A stretch of 64,000 nt of DNA, taken from contig NC_088863.1 in assembly GCF_032884065.1 (NCBI RefSeq), positions 43,072,310-43,136,309 of the forward strand, given 5' to 3'. Position numbers and translations under genes: made by a program. The notes under the pieces were generated by a model. That model saw nothing but the letters and a program-made list of their open reading frames with translations. It made no database searches and was not told the DNA's origin. Positions 60,655 through 64,000 of this stretch are shown here, piece by piece (within the stretch, counting starts at the first letter, position 1; each line of letters opens with the position of its first letter). This DNA comes from Artemia franciscana (Eukaryota; Arthropoda; Branchiopoda; Anostraca; Artemiidae).

Positions 60655-61194
60655 TTTGGAAAAGTAGGGTCGACAAAAAATTCGTTCGAAATGTTTTCTA
60701 GTGTCGACAATTTTGTAATTGAGAAAATTCATCGTAAAATTTTTATTGCAAAAACTATTGTAGATCACTTAAAAGCGCTAGAAATTCAGTTCTGGACATA
60801 TTTTATATTAAATATTGATTTACAAAAAATAGTTTGGATTCCAAAGCCGTTTTGGATTGGCTTAAGTGAGATTGATCCTCTGCCACTTAAAGCTCAAGAG
60901 GAATTTGCTGAGCTTTCGTGTGACTCAAACTTAAAACTACAATACCGAAAAAAGCCCTTGACTGAATTCTGGATCGGAACTAGAACTCAATTTCCCACAG
61001 TCGCCGATATGGCGTTAAATGTACTTCTGCCATTCGACACCTCATATTTATGTGAAGTTACTTTCTCAGCTTTAACACACATTAAATCCCAATATGGTTC
61101 AGCGATAAAAATGTTGAAGAGGTCTTACGTCCAGCAGTTTCAAACATTACACCAAGATTTGCTTTTTATGCAATTAAATGTAAAAAAAAACTAG
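60655..61194 (+). pseudogene. hAT transposase, C-terminal segment (dimerisation domain)
   Basis: Resumes as 'IWKSRVDK', a one-base shift in an A run, then 'NSFEMFSSVDNFVIEKIHRK'. Further on come 'DLQKIVWIPKPFWIGLSEID', 'LTEFWIGTRTQFPTVADMAL' and 'LLPFDTSYLCEVTFSALTHI', the hAT C-terminal dimerisation region ('LLPF.TTYLCE..FSAL..IK'). 167 codons stay open from the ATG at 60691 to a TAG at 61192. Confidence 0.88.
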
Positions 61195-61345
61195 TTCTTT
61201 TAACTGAAAGTAAGGAGCGACATTAAAACTTAAAACGAACAGAAGTTACTCCGTATATGAAATGGGTTGTCCCCTCCGCAATCCCTTACTCTTTACGCTA
61301 AAGTTATTAATTGTTTTAAAAAGTAGAATTGTGGCAAAGAGTCAA
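61195..61345 (+). repeat. Half of a family B foldback module
   Basis: 'aactgaaagtaaggagcgac', 'aaacgaacagaagttactcc', 'cctccgcaatccctt' then a spacer 'agtagaattgtggcaaagag'; the second arm is absent. It sits just after the transposase stop. Confidence 0.8.
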
Positions 61346-61383
61346 TTCAAAGGTCGGGAATTATAAAAGTTTAAGAAGCCCTG

Positions 61384-61391
61384 GGCTAATG
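61384..61391. repeat. Target site duplication, right (hAT element)
   Basis: 'ggctaatg', identical to 58208-58215. Confidence 0.9.
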
Positions 61392-61945
61392 GAATGGTGG
61401 TAACACGTCAGGAATATCCACTCAAAATTCGCTTTTTGATAAAACTGGTGTGTTTACACTTTTTACTTTGTACTAATATATCAGCTAAACTGATCAAGCT
61501 AGAAACGTGTAGTTTTTTTTTTTTTTTGCCAGAACTTGAATCCGTATCACGAACGATATAGGATTGCAAGTCTAGTAGGCAAATAATCAGCTAGAACTCC
61601 TGTACATGTGTAATTAAACTCTAATTCCGGTTTTGTGGTTTATTCACCCTAAAATATATGAGTAATTCTACTTTAAAGAAAGAAGATTGTTATCCAATAA
61701 CACATATATAAATGCGTGCAATTAAAAGCAAGTTGCCATGTACCTAGTAACGAACGTCCACAGAGACGAAAAAAGAAAGTACATTACCCTTGTTCCCAAG
61801 ATTACTGAAAAGAAATAATTGACAGTTGAAAATGTAATAATTTTTATTCCTGGAAGTCTCAGCAATTTTGGATTCATTAACGTTATAAGAGAGAAAGTGT
61901 TTAACATATAATTTGTTTTACGGTAAAAGGGAAATGACACTCTGA
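61392..61945. other. Unannotated DNA between the hAT and family A
   Basis: No recognised gene or repeat. Confidence 0.5.
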
Positions 61946-63910
61946 TTTTTATGGCACTTGGTATTAACCAAGTGACATATAGCAGTCGCCAATTATGTCG
62001 GTCTGTCTGTCGGTCTGTCGGTCTGTCTGTCGGTCTGTCGGTCCCGGTTTTGCTACTTTAGGCACTTCCAGGTAAGCTAGGACGATGAAATTTGGCAAGC
62101 GTATCAGGGACCGGACCAGATTAAATTAGAAATAGTCGTTTTCCCGATTTGACCATCTGGGGGGGAGTGGGGGCCCGGTTAATTCGCAAAAAATAGAAAA
62201 AATGAAGTATTTTTAACTTATCAGCGGGTATTTGGATCTTAATGAAATTTGATGTTTGGAATGATATTGTGTCTTAGAGCTCTTATTTTTAATCCCGACC
62301 GGATCTGATGACATTGGGGGGAGTTGGAGGGGGAAAACCTAAAGTCCCGGTTTTGCTACTTTAGGCACTTCCAGGTAAGCTGGGACGATGAAATTTGGCA
62401 AGCGTATCAGGGACCGGACCAGATTAAATTAGAAATAGTCGTTTTCCCGATTTGACCATCTGGGGGGGGGAGAAGGGGCCGGTTAATTCGGAAAAATAGA
62501 AAAAATGAAGTATTTTTAACTTATGAGCGGGTGATTGGATCTTAATGAAATTTGATGTTTGGAATGATATTGTGTCTCAGAGCTCTTATTTTAAATCCCG
62601 ACTGGGTCTGATGACATTGGGGGGAGTTGGAGGGGGGGAAACCTAAAATCTTGGAAAACACTTAGAGTAGAGGGATCGGGATGAAACTTGATGGGAAAAA
62701 TAAGCGCAAGTCCCAGATACATGATTGACATAATCGGAACTTATTTGCTCTCTTTGGGGTAGTTGGGAGGGGGGGGAGTTAGTCTTAAAAATTAGAAAAA
62801 TGAGGTATTTTCAACTTACGAACGGGTGATCGGATCTCAATGAAATTTGCTGTTTAGAAGGATATCGTGTCTTAGAGCTCTTATTTTAAATCCCGACCGG
62901 ATCTGGTGATGGGGGCGGGGAGTTGGGAGGGGGAAACCTAAAACTTGGAAAACACTTAGAGTGGAGGGATCGGGATGAAACATGGTGGGAAAAATAAACA
63001 CAAGTCCTAGATAGATGATTGACATAAACGGAACGGATCCGCTCTCTTTTGGGTAGTTGGGGGGGGGGGGGTTAATTCTGAAAAATTAGAAAAAATGAGG
63101 CATTTTTAACTTACGAATGGGTGATTGGATCTCCATGAAATTTGATTTTTAGAAGGATATCGTGGCTCAAAGCTCTTATTTTAAATCCTGACCGGATCTG
63201 GTGACATTGGGGGAAGTTTGGGGTGGGGAGACCTAAAATGATGGGAAACCCTTAGATTGGAAGGATTGGGATGAAACTTGGTTGGAAAAATAAGCAAAAG
63301 TCTTGCATACGTAATTTACATAATTGGAACGGATCCGCTCAATTGCGGGGGGGGGGGGGGGTAATTCTGAAAAATAAGAAAAATAACGTATTTTTAACTT
63401 ACGAAGGAGTGATCGGATCTTCATGAAACTCCATATTTAGAAGGACCTCGTAACTCTGATATCTCATTTTAAATCTCAACCGGATCAAACGTAATTGGGG
63501 GGGGGCAGTTGGGGGGACCGGAAATCTTAGAAAATACTTAAAGCGGTGAGATCAGGATGAAACTGGATGGGAAGAATAGAAACCTGTCTAAGATACGTGA
63601 CTGACATAACTGGACCGGATCTGCTCTCTTTGGTGGAATTGGGAGGGGGGAGGTAATTTTGAAAATTGAGGTATTTGTAACTTACGAAAGGGTGACCAGA
63701 TCTTAATGAAATTTGATATTTAGAAGGATCTTGTGCTATAAAGTTTAACTTTAGGTTCTGACCTTCTCACAAGTGCCAAATGAGCTCTTGGCTCTTGGCT
63801 CTTCCGACCTCGTCCAAATGAGCTCTTGGCTCTTCCGACCTCGTACCATATGAGCTCTCGGCTCTTCCGACCTCGTCACAAGTGCCATATGAGCTCTTAG
63901 CTCTTGTTTT
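61946..63910 (-). mobile_element. Family A repeat, copy 5 (minus orientation)
   Basis: Begins with the terminal hairpin 'atggcacttggtattaacca' and a '(cggtctgt)n' tract at 61998-62041. 'gcacttccaggtaagct' and the block through 'gaccatctggggg' occur twice (62060-62165 and 62366-62465), so the copy has an internal duplication of ~305 bp. Monomers with G runs follow. The left-end part is at 63765-63910, with 'gagctcttggctcttccgac' repeated three or four times. Confidence 0.85.
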
Positions 63911-64000
63911 TACAAGGCTTAGAGGCGACAACCCTACTCTTATATGTGACAACTTCCGTTTGCATTAAATTTGACTTTACTATTCATTTTAGTTTCTGAT

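Larger units (their letters stand above)
58216..61383 (+). mobile_element. hAT-family DNA transposon (ZBED/FAM200 type) with nested insertions
   Basis: Ends: left 'cagggcttcttaaac' (58216-58230); right 'gtttaagaagccctg' (61369-61383), a perfect 15-bp terminal inverted repeat. Flanked by the exact 8-bp duplication ggctaatg, the length expected for hAT. The left subterminal region has 'gggtcgcgacccc', typical of Charlie-like hATs. Two coding blocks (58725-59105 and about 60655-61194) are split by a family B copy. A second, half-length B arm sits at 61195-61345. Confidence 0.93.

Overview
This is eukaryotic, AT-rich DNA with large introns, many simple repeats and several layers of nested transposable elements. 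Two housekeeping genes are recognisable. Their protein sequences look arthropod-like (the NDK start MAANRERT and the ACLY variants both resemble insect and crustacean forms), and the dense repeats suggest a large arthropod genome, perhaps a branchiopod crustacean. The organism assignment is inference. A 100-base run of N at 55380-55479 marks an assembly gap.

Genes. (1) Nucleoside diphosphate kinase, minus strand, is complete in two coding exons (8159-8372 and 2517-2767), 154 aa, with one 5.4 kb intron. (2) ATP-citrate lyase, minus strand, spans 53841 down to 13663. Ten coding exons give 2487 nt (828 aa plus stop), covering the citrate-binding, CoA-ligase and citrate-synthase-like parts. All junctions keep frame. 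One intron must use a GC donor. The 5' exons for the ATP-grasp part are not visible and must lie beyond 64000 or in missing sequence. (3) A possible new plus-strand gene, divergent from NDK, is suggested by three in-phase exon-like pieces at 9083-9089, 10264-10391 and 11668-11931. I do not recognise the protein.

Mobile DNA. Family A is a 1.4-2.4 kb repeat with a 'gagctcatatggcacttgtgac' type left end, an internal array of ~280-300 bp monomers, a (GACAGACC)n tract and a right-end hairpin. Copies lie at 1014-2381, 25753-27671, 31348-33375, 33373-35761 and 61946-63910 (minus), with a divergent copy at 55480-56088. Family B is a ~1.6 kb foldback family made of inverted-repeat modules, at 19290-20890 (minus), 29703-31347 and 59107-60630, with fragments elsewhere. 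A hAT element of the ZBED/FAM200 transposase type (58216-61383) has a perfect 15-bp terminal inverted repeat and a perfect 8-bp target duplication, and is itself split by a family B copy. Two Penelope-like remnants (15650-17710 and 47110-48310) encode RT and/or GIY-YIG regions. LINE fragments occur at 1-545, 22380-22580, 37505-38155 and 44960-45877.

Other structure. There is an 89-bp tandem array with a four-unit higher-order pattern (14490-15383), inverted repeats inside the NDK intron, a perfect 18-bp hairpin in an ACLY intron, an (AT)n block at 28393-28463, a 62-base A run and a GA-rich tract. The remaining intronic and intergenic DNA shows nothing I can name.
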